Shown: positions 23,966 to 37,504, counted from the stretch's first letter. The stretch: 64,000 nt of DNA from Ctena decussata (GCA_963989385.1 OZ022508.1:52615087-52679086), one strand, 5' to 3'. The notes: generated by a model from the letters alone, not told the origin. A program made the numbers and translations.

Positions 23966-25905
23966 AAAAATGCGTTCTGTGAATATTGCGGTCTCACAGA
24001 GCACAGCTTCTAGTAACAGAACCCATTTGTCACATGTGAGAAAAATGCGTTCGCATTTTTCACACGTGTGACAAATCCGGTCGCATTTTTCACAGAATTC
24101 GAACGCATTTTTCACATATCTGTGAAATTTGCGTTTGATATGTGCCATGAAAACGTAATTTTCCAAACGCATGCAACACCCCTAAAATATGACAAAATAT
24201 CACAAAAACCTATTTTTCACTTCTTGACATTATTTTCAACCCTGAAATTATGAAGGTTATAGAGGACGAAAAAACGGTTCAGTAAACAAAAAAAGAAGAC
24301 TAGAAATCTGCTCTGTTATTCCGCGCAGAAGGTCGTATATTCGAGTCGCCCACCGGGTCAACGATTGAAAAACTCTGTCTTCCTAGCAGTAACTGGGTAC
24401 CTGTTTCGAATCAGGGACGGTTAAATGTCAGGATAGGCTCCCTCTTTCATAACCTGTGTCTAAGACACCGTAAGCTCCAACAACCACTGTCCCTACGGCC
24501 ACAAGACTGTGAAAAACCTTTTAATACACATGTATGCTGATGACGTAAGGTATAGTGCACAGCTTCTAGTACTAACTGTGTTTGGTGGTGCCATAATCCA
24601 GCTGGAAGAGACCTCGGGTATTCCTGTGCAATATTAGGCATTTCCAATACAAAATTCTGGTTGGTAGCTTCTTCGCAACAGTCCCTTATGCTGCATCAAG
24701 GTTAAAGGTATTGGTATATTCAGTTGCTTGTTGGTATATGGTTCCATAGGAGAGAAGACATATCGTTTTCCCATAGTTGTCTGCCTGTCTGCCCGTCACA
24801 AATTGTTTCTGCTTCATAACTTTAAAACTAGTAGTTTTAGGAAACTTGGTACAAATATAAGATTCAAATATGATACAAATATACATCACGAACGGATGGA
24901 CGAACTGATAAGCCAAAATCAATATGTCCCCACAAATTATTTCGCAACTGAGGGCACAGTTATGTTTCACCAGTGAGGAGCCAGGTAATAAAATATGGGA
25001 AATAATAAAACATAAACTTCAAATGCTTTTCCCGGGATTCTTGAATTCACTCCAGGTCACAAAGTCAAATCCTGGTTGAACTGGATATCACGGGGTTTGC
25101 GGGGGAAAGCCCTGGGGAAGGGGTTTACTCCCGAAAAAATAGATGAAGTGTTAAAAATATTCATGAAGTATTGTATGATTTATCTTCCCTTTTGGAAAGG
25201 AATTTACCGCCAGTAAATAATAATAAAGTTAAAAAGATTATAGAATTTATCGGCAATCGTGGGACACATAATTTCCACATTATCGGTCGGATCTGAATAG
25301 TAGTGAATTTGTCTAAGATTTAATGTCTGTCTTAGTTATCTGCAAGTTTCAAAAGGTTGGTCTGGTCAGAATCACGGCCCGATATAGACTGAAATACTGT
25401 CACAAAGGGCAGTAAAACCCAAAACAATCAATCAATAAAACCGGTCAGAATCATATCTCAGTCATAAGTCTACGGGATATTTCGCTTGCCATGGCAACCA
25501 TAATCTAAAGCGACTGTCTTAAAGGAAATGCCATCGTTCCCCAGCCTTGTGAACGCTATATAAGAAATATGGTTGAGACTGACCCAGACGTTTAAGAGAT
25601 ATAGTAGCTCGAAGGTGTGACAGACGACGTCAGGCGCCGGACAGTGGAGACTGCGTTTCCTCTAAACTCCCCAAGAGCTGAAGACTCAGTGCATTTTGGG
25701 CTCAAACTCATAGTTGGAAAGGGATAACAAGGCATTCACACTCAAACTTCCCTTGCTGTATGTGTGAAAAATGCGCTTCTATTTAAAATCGCAATAAAAT
25801 CCGAACGCATTTGTCACACCTGCAAATGTGAAGAATACGACCGTATTCATCACACACGTGTGAAAAATGCGTTCTGTGAATATTGCGGTCTCTCAGAGCC
25901 ACAAC
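23966..25905. mobile_element. Composite element with CGCATTTTTCACA ends, copy 1
   Basis: The right end reads AAAATGCGTTCTGTGAATAT then TGCGGTCTC. Similar words occur at 23970, in the same rather than inverted orientation, so the left end seems rearranged. Near both ends the words CGCATTTTTCACA and CACGTGTGA repeat about every 25 bp. The interior from 24170 to 24960 is shared with the copy at 55313-57020, including a B-box-like TATTCGAGTCGCC and the CTGCCTGTCTGCCCGTC/AGGAAACTTGGTACAAATAT stretch. Only scattered short frames are present. A G-rich run (23931-23962) abuts the left side. Confidence 0.6.
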
Positions 25906-25959
25906 ACGACAAAACCAACAAAGTGGAATGTGCGCGAAGACAAGAAAAGTTGGTGTTTT

Positions 25960-26100
25960 CTGGTAAGTGTGGTATAGTAACGAAAATAATTTGCTCTCGT
26001 GGTAGTAAATTCTTTAAGGGTAGACCATCTTCTGGAAAAGTTTATCTTCCAGGGAAGCAAACAGGAAGTTACAAAAGTTGTTTTCCTTTGTAAAAATGGC
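25960..26100. mobile_element. GAATTTG-core MITE fragment
   Basis: ATAATTTGCTCTCGTGG and GTAAATTCTTTAAGGGTAGA are followed by GGAAGCAAACAGGAAGTTAC and GTTGTTTTCCTTTG, the same order as the right part of the 5663 copy. Confidence 0.5.
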
Positions 26101-26147
26101 AAAGAAAAATGACGCAATTCTGCTTCTCAGTTTAATATGGTTTATCT

Positions 26148-26298
26148 GGCCCAGAGGTTATAAAACTTGAGTACATTCTCAAACTCAAAATAAAGCACAC
26201 TGATTGGCTGCTTCCGAACACATGCTCGGAAGCAACCAATGAGTGTGCTTTATTTTGAGTTTGAGATTAAATTCAAGTTTTATAACCGCGGACCCGGA
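26148..26298. mobile_element. Long-hairpin MITE with GGTTATAAAACTTGA ends
   Basis: The left arm GAGGTTATAAAACTTGAG...CTCAAACTCAAAATAAAGC...TGCTTCCGA is mirrored by the right arm TCGGAAGCAACCAAT...GCTTTATTTTGAGTTTGAG...TTCAAGTTTTATAACC, so almost the whole 150 bp folds back. A related short hairpin is the target of the insertion at 38869. Confidence 0.85.
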
Positions 26299-26537
26299 GC
26301 TCTTTTTATTTCAAGAAAATCAAAGTAAACAACAACAAATAAACTATTATAATTTCTTATCGTGTACCAATCATATTATATAAAATATAGCAATCATCCC
26401 ACAATAAACAACAATTAAGGACATGGTTCCAATTTCACCCAAATTTATTCGCTGGGTCTTTACCTAAATCTAAGTTTTTTAACGGTGACACATGGGAAAA
26501 CTTACATTTAAGTGAAAGGTCAGCGGACTTATCTTAA

Positions 26538-26738
26538 GCCTTAAAACGCCAAAGAAAGAAAGTGGTTGAATTTGCTAAATCATAGCTCCAGATGAGGCGG
26601 TTCATGATGAGCCACCTTATCTGGATCTTAACTGTTTGTCCTCTAGTCTTTGAATTCAAATTGATACAGCTTGGAAAAAACATTGTGTGAAATTTTGCAG
26701 ACGTAAATTTTGTCTTATGTCTGTTGGCGCTTTAAGGG
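26538..26738. mobile_element. TTAA MITE with GATGAG core, copy 1
   Basis: Left TTAA at 26534-26537; at the right end the TTAA has decayed to TTCA (26739-26742). The ends are GCCTTAAAACGCCAAAG and GTTGGCGCTTTAAGGG. The centre holds the hairpin core (CCAGATGAGGCGG/CCACCTTATCTGG). Confidence 0.72.
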
Positions 26739-27054
26739 TTCAGAGCTGTGAGTATGAAATTGGAGCCATAAACAATAATGAGGAAGAAAAAATTCTAAAA
26801 TCTCTAACAATGTCGTTCTCAGATCCATCAGTGCATTGAAAATAATTTACTGATAAAAATACCTTGCCACAAAGACCTCATGCATGAGCAGAAAATAAGG
26901 AAACCGTTTTTTTGAGAACATAAAAAGGTTGCATGTTCAGACCAGCCTGCACATGTAGCCAGGTTGGGTATTTAGTTTTCCCTTGTTAAAGCGAACAAGT
27001 TCGAATATACTGTCCAGGTGAACTGTGCATGCACTGGTCATTATATTTTGTTAA

Positions 27055-27256
27055 CCCTTAACGCACCAAAAAGCAGACGACAAAATTTACGTCTGCAGAA
27101 TTTCGAAAATATTTCGTCCTAGCGATATCATATTGAGAATTTGAACACTAGAGGGCAAACAGTGTAGATCCAGTTGAGCTGGCTCATTATGAGCCACCTC
27201 ATCTGGATCTACAGTGTTTGCCAATTCAACAATTTTAATTTTTGGCGATTTAAGGG
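27055..27256. mobile_element. TTAA MITE with GATGAG core, copy 2
   Basis: Perfect TTAA flanks (27051-27054, 27257-27260). The ends are CCCTTAACGCACCAAAA and TTTTTGGCGATTTAAGGG. The core CAAACAGTGTAGATCCAGTT faces CATCTGGATCTACAGTGTTT. AGCAGACGACAAAATTTACG near the left end matches the other copies of the family. Confidence 0.85.
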
Positions 27257-27279
27257 TTAATGCACATATTGTTTTACAG

Positions 27280-28205
27280 TTACATTACACACCATATATA
27301 ACACTAACACAAACAGCCTCACATATATATATAGAACTAACACAAACGATCTCTATTACTGTACCATATTTACATGTATTACAATATTAATGCATATAAT
27401 GTTCCATAAACAGGTTTGATGAACACCTTCTATACACTATCAAAGCAGGTGAAAAGACTAAGCAGTCACCTTTAGGGGCCCAGACTGCCAAACACTGGAA
27501 AATTACATTTAGTTAACAGACATTTTCTTTCAAAATCCAGGGGCCCAGCCCAAAGTCCTGGGACCATGGGCGACTGGGCCCCTGTTAGTCTTCATCCCTG
27601 TACTATATGCATTCGGTTATAGAACATAACACATGTATTACAGTACTGAATTAAATACTCTTATTTTATTGCAATATTAAGGAGCACTTCCTATTACACT
27701 AGCACAACATGCCTGGTGCCTACTTTTGATCACGGTGTCAATGCACACCTTCATATAATGTACCCTTTGAATAAAAGTATTAATGCGCACCATCCGTCAT
27801 AGTATTGAGCACACCTTCAGTGTAAGTTGCAAACTGTAATAATAGGGTTAATATACACCTTCCATTAAAGTGATAATGCATGTTTATAACTATTAATTTA
27901 CACCTTCTGTTACACTATTAATGCACACCTATGCTGTTTTAATTCAGAATTTTGTTCCTACATTCATGCATATATTTCATTTCAGTGATAATGCTTATCT
28001 TTAATTACAGTATTCATAAGCGGTTTCTAAGACGATGTTAGTTCACTGTCTCTAATACAGAACTAAATGTAATCACATAGCCTTTGACAGTATTAATATA
28101 CATCTTCTATTTCATTATCAAAGTCACATATGTATTACAGTATTAAGATTATTGATTCACGTTTTCTATTACAGAATAAATTCAGATTTTCTACTATAGT
28201 TCTAA
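27280..28205. repeat. Degenerate short repeat (CACACCTTC-TATTAATG)
   Basis: Scattered copies of a 25-35 bp word around TATTAATGCACACCTTCTAT run up to the edge of the 46-bp satellite. A small GGGGCCCAG/CTGGGCCCC inverted pair sits at about 27474-27590. No gene is present. Confidence 0.55.
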
Positions 28206-28209
28206 TCAA

Positions 28210-31200
28210 CACCTTATATAATGGCTTTATTTTATCTCTCGTTTGCCTCACAGTATTTTCCTACTATCTCTCGTTTGCCACACAGTATATTCCTACCTTT
28301 GGCTTTATTTTATCACTCGTTTGCCTCACAGTATTTTCCTACTAATGGATTTATTTGATCTCACATTTGCCTCACAGTATTTACTTACTTATGGCTTTAT
28401 TTTATCACTCGTTTGCCTCACAGTATTTTCCAACTTATGGCTTTATTCTATCACTCGTTTGCCTCACAGTATTTTCCTACTTATGACTTTATTTTATCTC
28501 TCGTTTGCCTCACAGTATTTTCCTACTTATGGATTTATTTTATTTCTCGTATGCCTTACAGATTTTCCTACTTATGACTTTATTTTACCTTTATTTCGTC
28601 TCTCGTTTGCCTCACAGCATGTTCCTACTTATGGATTTACTTTATCTCTCGTTTGCTACACAGTATATTCCTACCTTTGGCCTTATTTTATTTATCGTTT
28701 GCCTCAGTAGTTTCCTACTTATGGTTTTATTTTATCACTCGTTTGTCTCTCGGTAAATTCTTACTAACGGGTTTATATTATCTTGTTTGAATCTTATCAT
28801 TTTCCTACTGACGGCTTTATTGTATATCTTTCTTGCCCTTGTATTTTCATTTTAACCGCTTCATTTTATTTCTCGTTTGTCTCTTTGAATTTTACTACTA
28901 ACGGCTGTTTTTTGCTATCGTTTGTCTCTCTTTCTACTCACGGCATCATTTTATCTCCTGTTTGCCTCTCAGTTGTTTCTGATTAACGGCTGGATTTTAT
29001 CTCATGTTTGCTTTCACGTATTTTCATGCAAACGGTATATATTGTCCCTTCTAGGCGTATGGCTTAATTTCATCTCTTGTTTGTCTCTCAGTACGTTCCT
29101 TATACCAGTTTTTTTTATCTCTCGTTCGTCACACATTATTTTCCTACTTATGGCTTTATTTTATCTCTCGTTTGCCTCACAGTATTTTCCTACTTACGTC
29201 TTTATTTTATCTCTCGTTTGCCTCACAGTATTTTCCTACTTATGGCTTTATTTTATCCCTCGTTTGCCTCACTGTATTTTCCTCCTTATGGCTTTATTTT
29301 TTTTATTTCTCGTTTACCTCACTACATTTTCCTACTTATGGCTTTATTGCATCCCTTGTTTGCCTCACAGTATTTTCCTACATATGGCTTTATTTCATCT
29401 TTCGTTTGCCTCACAGTATTTTCCTACTTATGGCTTTATTTTATCTTTCGTTTGCCACACACAATTTTCCTACTTATGTCTTTGTTTTATCTCTCGGTCG
29501 CCTCACAGTATTTTCCTATTTATGGCTTTATTCTACTCTCGTTTGCCTTATAGTATTTTCCTACTTATGGCTTTATTTTATCTCTCGTTTGCCTCACAGT
29601 ATGTTATTACTGATGGCTTTATTTTATCTCTCGTTTGCCTCTGAGTATTTTTTATACTTATGGCTTTATTTTATGTCTCGTTTGCCTGGCAGTATTTTCC
29701 TACTTATGGCTTTATTTTATCCCTCGTTTGCCTCACTGTTTTTTCCTCCTTATGGCTTTATTTTTTTTATTTCTCGTTTACCTCACTACATTTTCCTACT
29801 TATGGCTTTATTTCATACCTCGTTTGCCTCACAGTATTTTCCTAAATATGCTTTTATTTTATCTCTCGTTTGCCTCACAGTATTTTCCTACTTATGGCTT
29901 TATCTTATCCCTCGTTTGCCTCACTGTATTTTCCTCCTTATGGCTTTATTTTTTTTATTTCTCGTTTACCTCACTACATTTTCCTACTTATGGCTTTATT
30001 TCATACCTCGTTTGCCTCACAGTATTTTCCTACATATGGCTTTATTTCATCTTTCGTTTGCCTCACAGTATTTTCCTACTTATGGCTTTATTTTATCTTT
30101 CGTTTGCCACACACAATTTTCCTACTTATGCCTTTGTTTTATCTCTCGGTCGCCTCACAGTATTTTCCTATTTATGGCTTTATTCTACTCTCGTTTGCCT
30201 TATAGTATTTTCCTACTTATGGCTTTATTTTATCTCTCGTTTGCCTCACAGTATGTTATTACTGATGGCTTTATTTTATCTCTCGTTTGCCTCTGAGTAT
30301 TTTTTATACTCATGGCTTTATTTTATGTCTCGTTTGCCTGGCAGTATTTTCCTACTTATGGCTTTATTGTATCTCTCGTTTGCCTCACAGTATTTTCCTA
30401 CTGATGACTTTATTTTATCTCTCATTTGCCAAACAGTATATTCGTGCCTTTGGCTAAATTTTATCTCTCGTTTGCCTTCTGAGTATTTTTTATACTTATG
30501 GCTTCATTTATCTCTCGTTTGCCTCACAGTTTTTTGCTACTTATGGCTTCATTTTATCTCTCGTTTGCCTCACAGTATGATTGCTACTGATGGCTTTATT
30601 TAATCACTCGTTTGCCTCTCAATAAACTTTTATTTACGGCTGTATTTTATCTCGTTTGTATCTTATCGTTTTCCTACTGACGGCTTTATTGTATATCTCT
30701 CTTGCCTCTTGGTATTTTCATTTTAACAGCGTCATCTTATTTCTCGTTTGCTTCTTTGTATTTTCCTACTAACGGCTTTTTTACCTATCGTTTGCCTCTC
30801 AGTATTTTTCTACTCACGGCATCATCTTATCTCTGCTTGGCCTCTCAGTTGTTTCTTAGTAACGGCTGAATTTTATCTCATATTATCCTTCACGTATTTT
30901 CATACAAACGGCTTACTTTTATCTCATCTATGCTTATGGCACAATTTTATCTCTTGTTTGCCTATAAGTTCATTCCTACGCCAAGTTTATTTTATCTCTC
31001 GTTTGCCTTATAGTATTTTTCTACTTATGACTTTATTTTATCTCTCGTTTGCCTCATAGTATTTTCCTACTTATGGCTTTATTTTATCTCTCGTTTGCCT
31101 CATAGTTTTTTTCCTACTTATGGCTTTATTTTATCTCTCGTTTGCCTCACAGTATTTTCCTACTGATGGCTGTATTTTATCTCTCGTTTGCCACACAGTA

Positions 31201-34200
31201 TTTTCATTCTTATGGCTTTTATTATCTCTCGTTAGCCTCACAGTATTTTCCAACGTATGGCTTTATTTTATCTCTCGTTTGCCTAACAGTATGTTCCTAC
31301 TTATGGATTTACTTTATCTCTCGTTTGCTACACAGTATATTCCTACCTTTGGCCTTATTTTATCTCTCGTTTGCCTCAGTATTTTCCTACTTATGTATTT
31401 ATCTTATCACTCGTTTGCCTCACAGTATTGTCCTACTTATGGCTTTATTTTATCTCTCGTTTGCCTCACAGTATTTACCTACTTATGGCTTTATTTTATC
31501 TTTCGTTTGCCTCTGAGTATTTTTTATACTTATGGCTTTATTTTATGTCTCGTTTGCCTCACAGTATTTTTTACTTATGGCTTTATTTTATCTCTCGTTT
31601 GCCTCACAGTATTTTACTACTTATGACTTTATTTTATCTCTCGTTTGCCACATAGTATTTTACTACTTATGACTTTATTTTATCTCTCGTTTGCCACATA
31701 GTATATTCCTGCCTTTGGCTTAATTTAATCTCTCGTTTGCTTCACAGTATCATTCTGATTATGGCCGTATTTTATCACTCGTTTGCCTCACAGTATTTTT
31801 GCTACTTATGGCTTTATTTTATCTCTCGTTTACCTCACAGTATGTTTGCTACTGATGGCTTTATTTAATCACTCGTTTGCCTCTCAATAAACTCTTACTT
31901 ACGGCTTTATTTTTTCTCGTGTGCATCTTATCTTAACGTATTTTCATACAAACGGCTTCTTTTTATCCCATCTAGGCTTATGGCACAATTTTATCTCTTG
32001 TTTGCCTAGAAGTTCGTTCCTACGCCAAGTTTATTTTATCTCTCATTTGCCTTATAGTATTTTCCTACTTATGGCCTTATTTTATCTCTCGTTCGCCTCA
32101 TAGTATTTTCCTACTTATAGCTTTATTTTATCTCTTGTTTCCATGACAGTCTTTTCTTACTTATAGCTTCATTTTATCTCTCGCTTGCCACACAGTATTT
32201 TCCTTCTTATGGCTTTATTTTATCTCTCGTTAGACTCACAGTATTTTCCAACGTATGGCTTTATTTGATCTCTCGTTTGCCTTACAGTATGTTCTTACTT
32301 ATGAATTTACTTTATCTCTCGTTTGCTACACAGTATATTCCTACCTTTGGCCTTATTTTATCTCTCGTTTGCCTGAGTATTTTCCTACTTATGGATTTAT
32401 TTTATCACTCGTTTGCCTCACAGTAATGTCCTACTGCTGGCTTTATTTTATCTCTCGTTTGCCTCACTGTATTTACCTACTTATGGCTTTATTTTATCTC
32501 TCGATCGCCTCACAGTATTTTCCTACCGATGGCTTTATTTTATCTCTCGTTTGCCTCTGAGTATTTTTTATACTTATGGCTTTATTTTATGTCTCGTTTG
32601 CCTCACAGTATTTTCCTACTTATGGAATTATTTTATCTCTCGTTTGCCTCACAGTATTTTCCTGCTGATGACTTGATTTTATCTCTCGTTAGCCACACAG
32701 TTTTATTCCTGCCTTTGGCTTAATTTAATCTCTCGTTTGCCTCTCAGTATCATTCTGATTATGGCCGTATTTTATCACTCGTTTGCCTCACAGTATATTT
32801 TTGCTACTTATGGCTTTATTTTATCTCTCGTTTGCCTCGCAGTATGTTTGCTACTGATGGGTTTATTTAATCACTCGTTTGCCTCTCAATAAACTCTTAC
32901 TTACGGTTTTATTTTATCTCGTTTGTATCTTATCTTTTTCCTACTGACGGCTTTATTGTATATCTTTCTTGCCTCTTGGTATTTTCATTTTAACCGCTTT
33001 ATTTTATTTCTCGTTTGCTGCTATGTATTTTCCTACTAACGGCTGTTTTACCTATCGTTTGCCTCTCAGTATTTTTCTACTGACGGTATCATTTTATCTC
33101 TGCTTTACCTCTCAGTTGTTTCTTAGTAACGGCTGAATTTTATCTCATATTTGCCTTCATAATTTCATACAAACGGCTTTCTTTTATCCTATCTATGCTT
33201 ATGGCACAATTTCATCTCTTGTTTGCCTATAAGTTGGTTCCTACGCCAAGTTTATTTTATCTCTCGTTTGCCTTACAGTATTTTCCTACTTATGGCTTTA
33301 TTTTATCTCTCGTTTGCCTCATAGTTTTTTCCTACTTATGGCTTTATTTTATCTCTTGTTTGCCTCACAGTATTTTCCTATTCATGGCTTTATTTTATAT
33401 CTCGTTTGCCTCATAGTTTTTTCCTACTTATAGCTTTATTTTATCTCTCGTTTGCCTCATAGTATTTTCCTACTTATGACTTTATTTTATCTCTCGCTTG
33501 CCTCACAGCATTTTCCTACTTATGACTTTATTTCATCTCTCGTTTGCCACACAGTATTTTCCTACTTATGGCTTTATTTTATCTCTCGTTTGCCTCACAG
33601 TATTTTCCTACTTATGGCTTTATTTTATCTCTCGTTTGCCTCACAGTATTTTCCTACTTATGGCTTTATTTTATCTCTCATTTGCCTCACAGTTTTACTT
33701 ACTTATGGATTTATTTTATCTCTCGTTTTTTTTCACAGTTTTTTTTCTACTGATGGCTTTATTTCATCTCTCGTTTGTCTTGAAGTATTTTCTACTAATG
33801 GCTTTATTTTATCTCTCGTTTGCCTCACAGTATTTTCCTAAATATGCTTTTATTTTATCTCTCGTTTCCCACACAGTATATTTCTACCTTTGGCTTGATT
33901 TTATTACTCGTTTGCCTCACAGTATTTTCCTACCTACGGATTTATTTCATCTCACCTTTGCCGCACACTATTGTCCCACTTATTGTTTTATTTTATCTCT
34001 CGTTTGCCTCACAGTATTTTCCTACTTATGGCTTTATTTTATCTCTCAGTTGCCTCACAGTATTTTTCTACTGATGGATTTATTTTATCTCTCGTTTGCC
34101 TCATAGCATTTTCGTACTCATGGCTTTATTTTATCTCTCGTTTGCCTCATGGTATTTTCCTGCTTGTGGTTTTATTTTATCTCTCGTTTGACTCCCAGTA

Positions 34201-34944
34201 CTTTCCAACTTATGGCTTTATTTTGTCTCTCGTTTGCCTTCCAGTACTTTCCTATTTATGGATTTATTTTATCTCTCGTTTGCCTCACAGTATTTTCATA
34301 CTCATGGCTTTATTTTATCTCTCGTTTGCCTCATAGTTTTCTACTTATGGCTTTATTTTATCTCTCGTTTGCCTCCCAGTACTTTCCTACTTATGGCTTT
34401 ATTTTGCCTCTCGTTTGCCTTCCAGTACTTTCCTATTTATGGATTTATTTTATCTCTCGTTTGCCTCACAGTATTTTTCTGCTGATGGATTTATTTTATC
34501 TCTCATTTGCCTCCCAGTACTTTCCTACTTATGAATTTATTTTATCTCTCGTTTGCCTCATAGTATTTTCCTACTTATGGCTTTATTTTATCTCTCGTTT
34601 GCCTCACAGTATTTTTTTTTCTACTGGTGGACTTTTTTTATCTCTCGTTTGCCTCACAATATTATTTTATATCATGTTTACCTCTCAGTATTTTCCTACT
34701 TACATCTGTATTTTCTCGTATAGCTGTCTGTTTGTATTCTCCTACTAACGGGTCCATTTTATCACACTAACGCCTACCTTGATCACTCGTTTGCTTCTCA
34801 GCATTCTACTACAATCTGCTTTATTTTTTTCTCATTTGCCTCTCTAAACATTCATGCTATCGCGTTATTTATAATTACTCGTTTGCTTCTCGGATCTCAT
34901 TTTCAAACGGTTTATTTGATCTCTGATTTGCCTCACGGTTTTTT
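28210..34944. repeat. 46-bp satellite array with higher-order structure
   Basis: The unit is TTTGCCTCACAGTATTTTCC then TACTTATGGCTTTATTTTAT then CTCTCG, 46 bp, repeated about 145 times. Because 46 = 3x15+1, three successive units cycle through all frames, giving overlapping hydrophobic open frames up to 374 codons with a 46-residue period. These are artefacts: they have no start context and occur in all three frames. More diverged blocks with CTCAATAAACTCTTACTTAC and CTTGCCTCTTGGTATTTTCA recur near 28735-29080, 30600-30990, 31865-32030 and 32870-33240. A segment of about 652 bp near 29262 is repeated almost unchanged at 29914. Confidence 0.93.
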
Positions 34945-36222
34945 ATGCCCCCGAAGGGACTTCGGGTGGCATATTAAAATCGCACCGGCCGTCCGTCCGT
35001 CAGTCCGTCCGTGCGTCCGTCCGTAACAAATCGTGTCTCGGCCATAACTTAAAAACTACTGAAGCAAATTTGATGAAACTTCACAGAAAGATAGAGCACA
35101 TTGAGAAGGTGTGTCGCGCACAAGAGTTTGGTTCCTACGCCCAAGGTCAAGGTCACAATTGGGTCAAAGGTCAAATCATGTCTTAAATCCTGTCTCAGCT
35201 ATAACTTATAAACTACTGAAGCAAATTTGATGAAACTTCACAGAAAGATAGAGCACATTGAGAAGGTGTGTCGCGCACAAGAGTTTGGTTCCTATGCCCA
35301 AGGTCAAGGTCACAATTGGGTCAAAGGTCAAATCATGTCTTAAATCCTGTCTCAGCTATAACTTATAAACTACTGAAGCAAATTTGATGAAACTTCACAG
35401 ATAGATAGAGCACAATGAGAAGGTGTGTCGTGCACAAGAGTTTGGTTCCCACGCCCAAGGTCAAGGTCACTGTCGTGGGTTAGAGGTCAAATAGTGTCTC
35501 TGAGATTACTTTAAAACTACATAACTGAATTTCATCAAATTTCACAGAAATGTAAAGAGTAATGAGAAGACTTGTCACATATAATATCCATACTCCCAAA
35601 CCCAAGGTCAAGGTCACTATTGGGGCTTAGAGGTCAAATAGTGTCTCTGCAATTACTTTTAAGCTACATAAATGAATTTCATCAAATTTCACGGAAATAC
35701 AAAGCATAATGAGAAGGTTTGTCACACATAATATTTATATTCCCAAACCCTAGGTTAAGGTCACAATCTGGGGTCAGATGTCAAATCAGGTCTCAACAAT
35801 TGCTCATAAATGTACCAAAGCAAATTTCCTTAAACATCAAAGAAAGATAAAGCTTAATGAGAAGGTAAGACACACACAAGATATTTGCTTTCACACCCAA
35901 GTTCAAGGTCGTTTCTCCCCAATTACTAAAAAGGCTTCTTAAGCGTACAGTATTAAACTTCCTAAAATGGTAATACATAATGAGATGGTATGTCACAAAC
36001 AAAATTTAGGTTCCTATTCTAAAGGTCAGGGTCATAATCAGGGCACATAGGTCAGATTATATCTCCAAACTGACTAGAGACTGCTGAAGTGAATTTCATC
36101 AAACGTCACAGAAAGGTAAAGCATGATAAAAAGGCATCTCACTTGCAAGATTTGGGCTGCCTTGCCCAAGTTCAAGGTCACAATCAGGGTCAAAGCTCAG
36201 TTTAAGGGGCCTTCGGGGGCAT
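34945..36222. mobile_element. 1.28-kb ATGCCCCCG-ended element with 157-bp tandem repeats
   Basis: The ends ATGCCCCCGAAGG and CCTTCGGGGGCAT are inverted repeats. After the left end come CCGTCCGTCCGTCAGTCCGT-type tracts, then about seven units of 157 bp (starts at 35034, 35191, 35348 and onward) with AAACTACTGAAGCAAATTTG and CCCAAGGTCAAGGTCAC, becoming more diverged to the right. It interrupts the 46-bp satellite, which resumes on the right side. No protein is encoded. The layout fits pearl/HINE-type elements of bivalves. Confidence 0.87.
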
Positions 36223-36239
36223 CTGTTACATACTGTAAC

Positions 36240-37420
36240 ATTTCTTGTTTCTTCCTAAAGTGCCTCATTTTAACTCGTTTTCCATTCAGTACTTCCCTTC
36301 CATCGGTTTTATTTCGCGTATGCTATTCAGAAAACACCAAGGGTTTCATGCAATTTCTCGTTTGCCTCTCTGTATGTCCTACCAAAAGCTACACTTTATA
36401 TCTCGTTTGCCTCTCTGTAATTTCCTACCAACATCTCTATTCTATCTCCCATTTGCCTCTCAGCATTCCCTTACCCGCAGCTTTATTTGTCACAGTTTTT
36501 CAGTAAGTACTTTTCTTAAAAAGGTTTTATGTATGTCGTTGCCATTTTAGTAGTTTCAGATTAAAGGTTATCCTTTGTCTCTCGTTCCATCTCAGTGCCT
36601 TCCTGCCTACGGCTTTATTCTGTCTCGCGTTTTGCTTCTTTTTACCTTCAAAACAGTATTTTTCTACTCATGGATTGTTTATATCTCTCATTTGCCTCCC
36701 AGTACTTTCCTACTTATGGATTTATTTTATCTCTCGTTTGCCTCATAGTATTTTCCTACTTATGGCTTTATTTTATCTCTCGTTTGCCTCACAGCATTTT
36801 CCTACTGATTGACTTATTTTATCTCTCGTTTGCCTCACAATATTATTTTATATCATGTTTATAAAATCGTTGGAAGGTTTAAAAATAAGCCGATGGTATA
36901 TCGGCTTATTTTTAAACCTTCCAACGATTTTTTATCTTTCGTTTACGGCTTTTTCTATCTGTCGTTTGCCTCAGTACTTTCCTTCCAATGGTTTTATGTT
37001 ATTTCGCGTTTGCCTCTTAGTACTTGCCTACTCACGACTTTATTTTCTCTCATTTTCCTCTATCAGCTTTAATACTAACCGCTGTATTTTGTGTCTCGTT
37101 TGTAAACGGCTTCATTTTATCTCTCAATGTTTTTCAGTCAACGGATTTATTTGATCTCACGTTTCTTCTCAAGAATTTCCTACTAACGGCTTTATTTTAT
37201 CTATCTTTGTGTGCATTTCCGCCCTTTCCTGCCAATAGCCTTCATTTTATCACACGTTTTCTTCTCCGTCCTTTCCTTCCAACGGCTTTATAATATCTCT
37301 TATTTGCCCCTTAGTAACTCACTTCCAACGATTTTTATCTTATCTCATGTTTTCCTACCAAGGCTTACTATCGTTTTACTCTCAGTACATTCATATCACT
37401 ATCTTACTTGACACTTATGT
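36240..37420. repeat. 46-bp satellite, right-hand diverged part
   Basis: The same CTCGTTTGCCTCTCAG...TTTATTTTATCT pattern continues in decayed form, with a block of near-consensus units at 36690-36850. It grades into unique DNA near 37420. Confidence 0.8.
36863..36932. repeat. 70-bp near-perfect palindrome in the satellite
   Basis: AAAATCGTTGGAAGGTTTAA...AAGCCGAT and its complement are separated by about 5 bases. The sequence to its left (ACAATATTATTTTATATCAT) also exists without the hairpin near 34655, so it looks inserted. Confidence 0.8.
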
Positions 37421-37504
37421 TGCTACTCGGTGTTTACAAATCGTTTTTAACTTGCATTTTTGTGTCTTAGTATTCAGTTTTAAATTTTATTTCAGATTAT
37501 ATAC

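Noticed and set aside
28243..30603. Long open frames (155-374 codons) resembling a membrane protein
   Set aside because: They are produced by the 46-bp satellite in all three frames, with a 46-residue period and no start or splice context.
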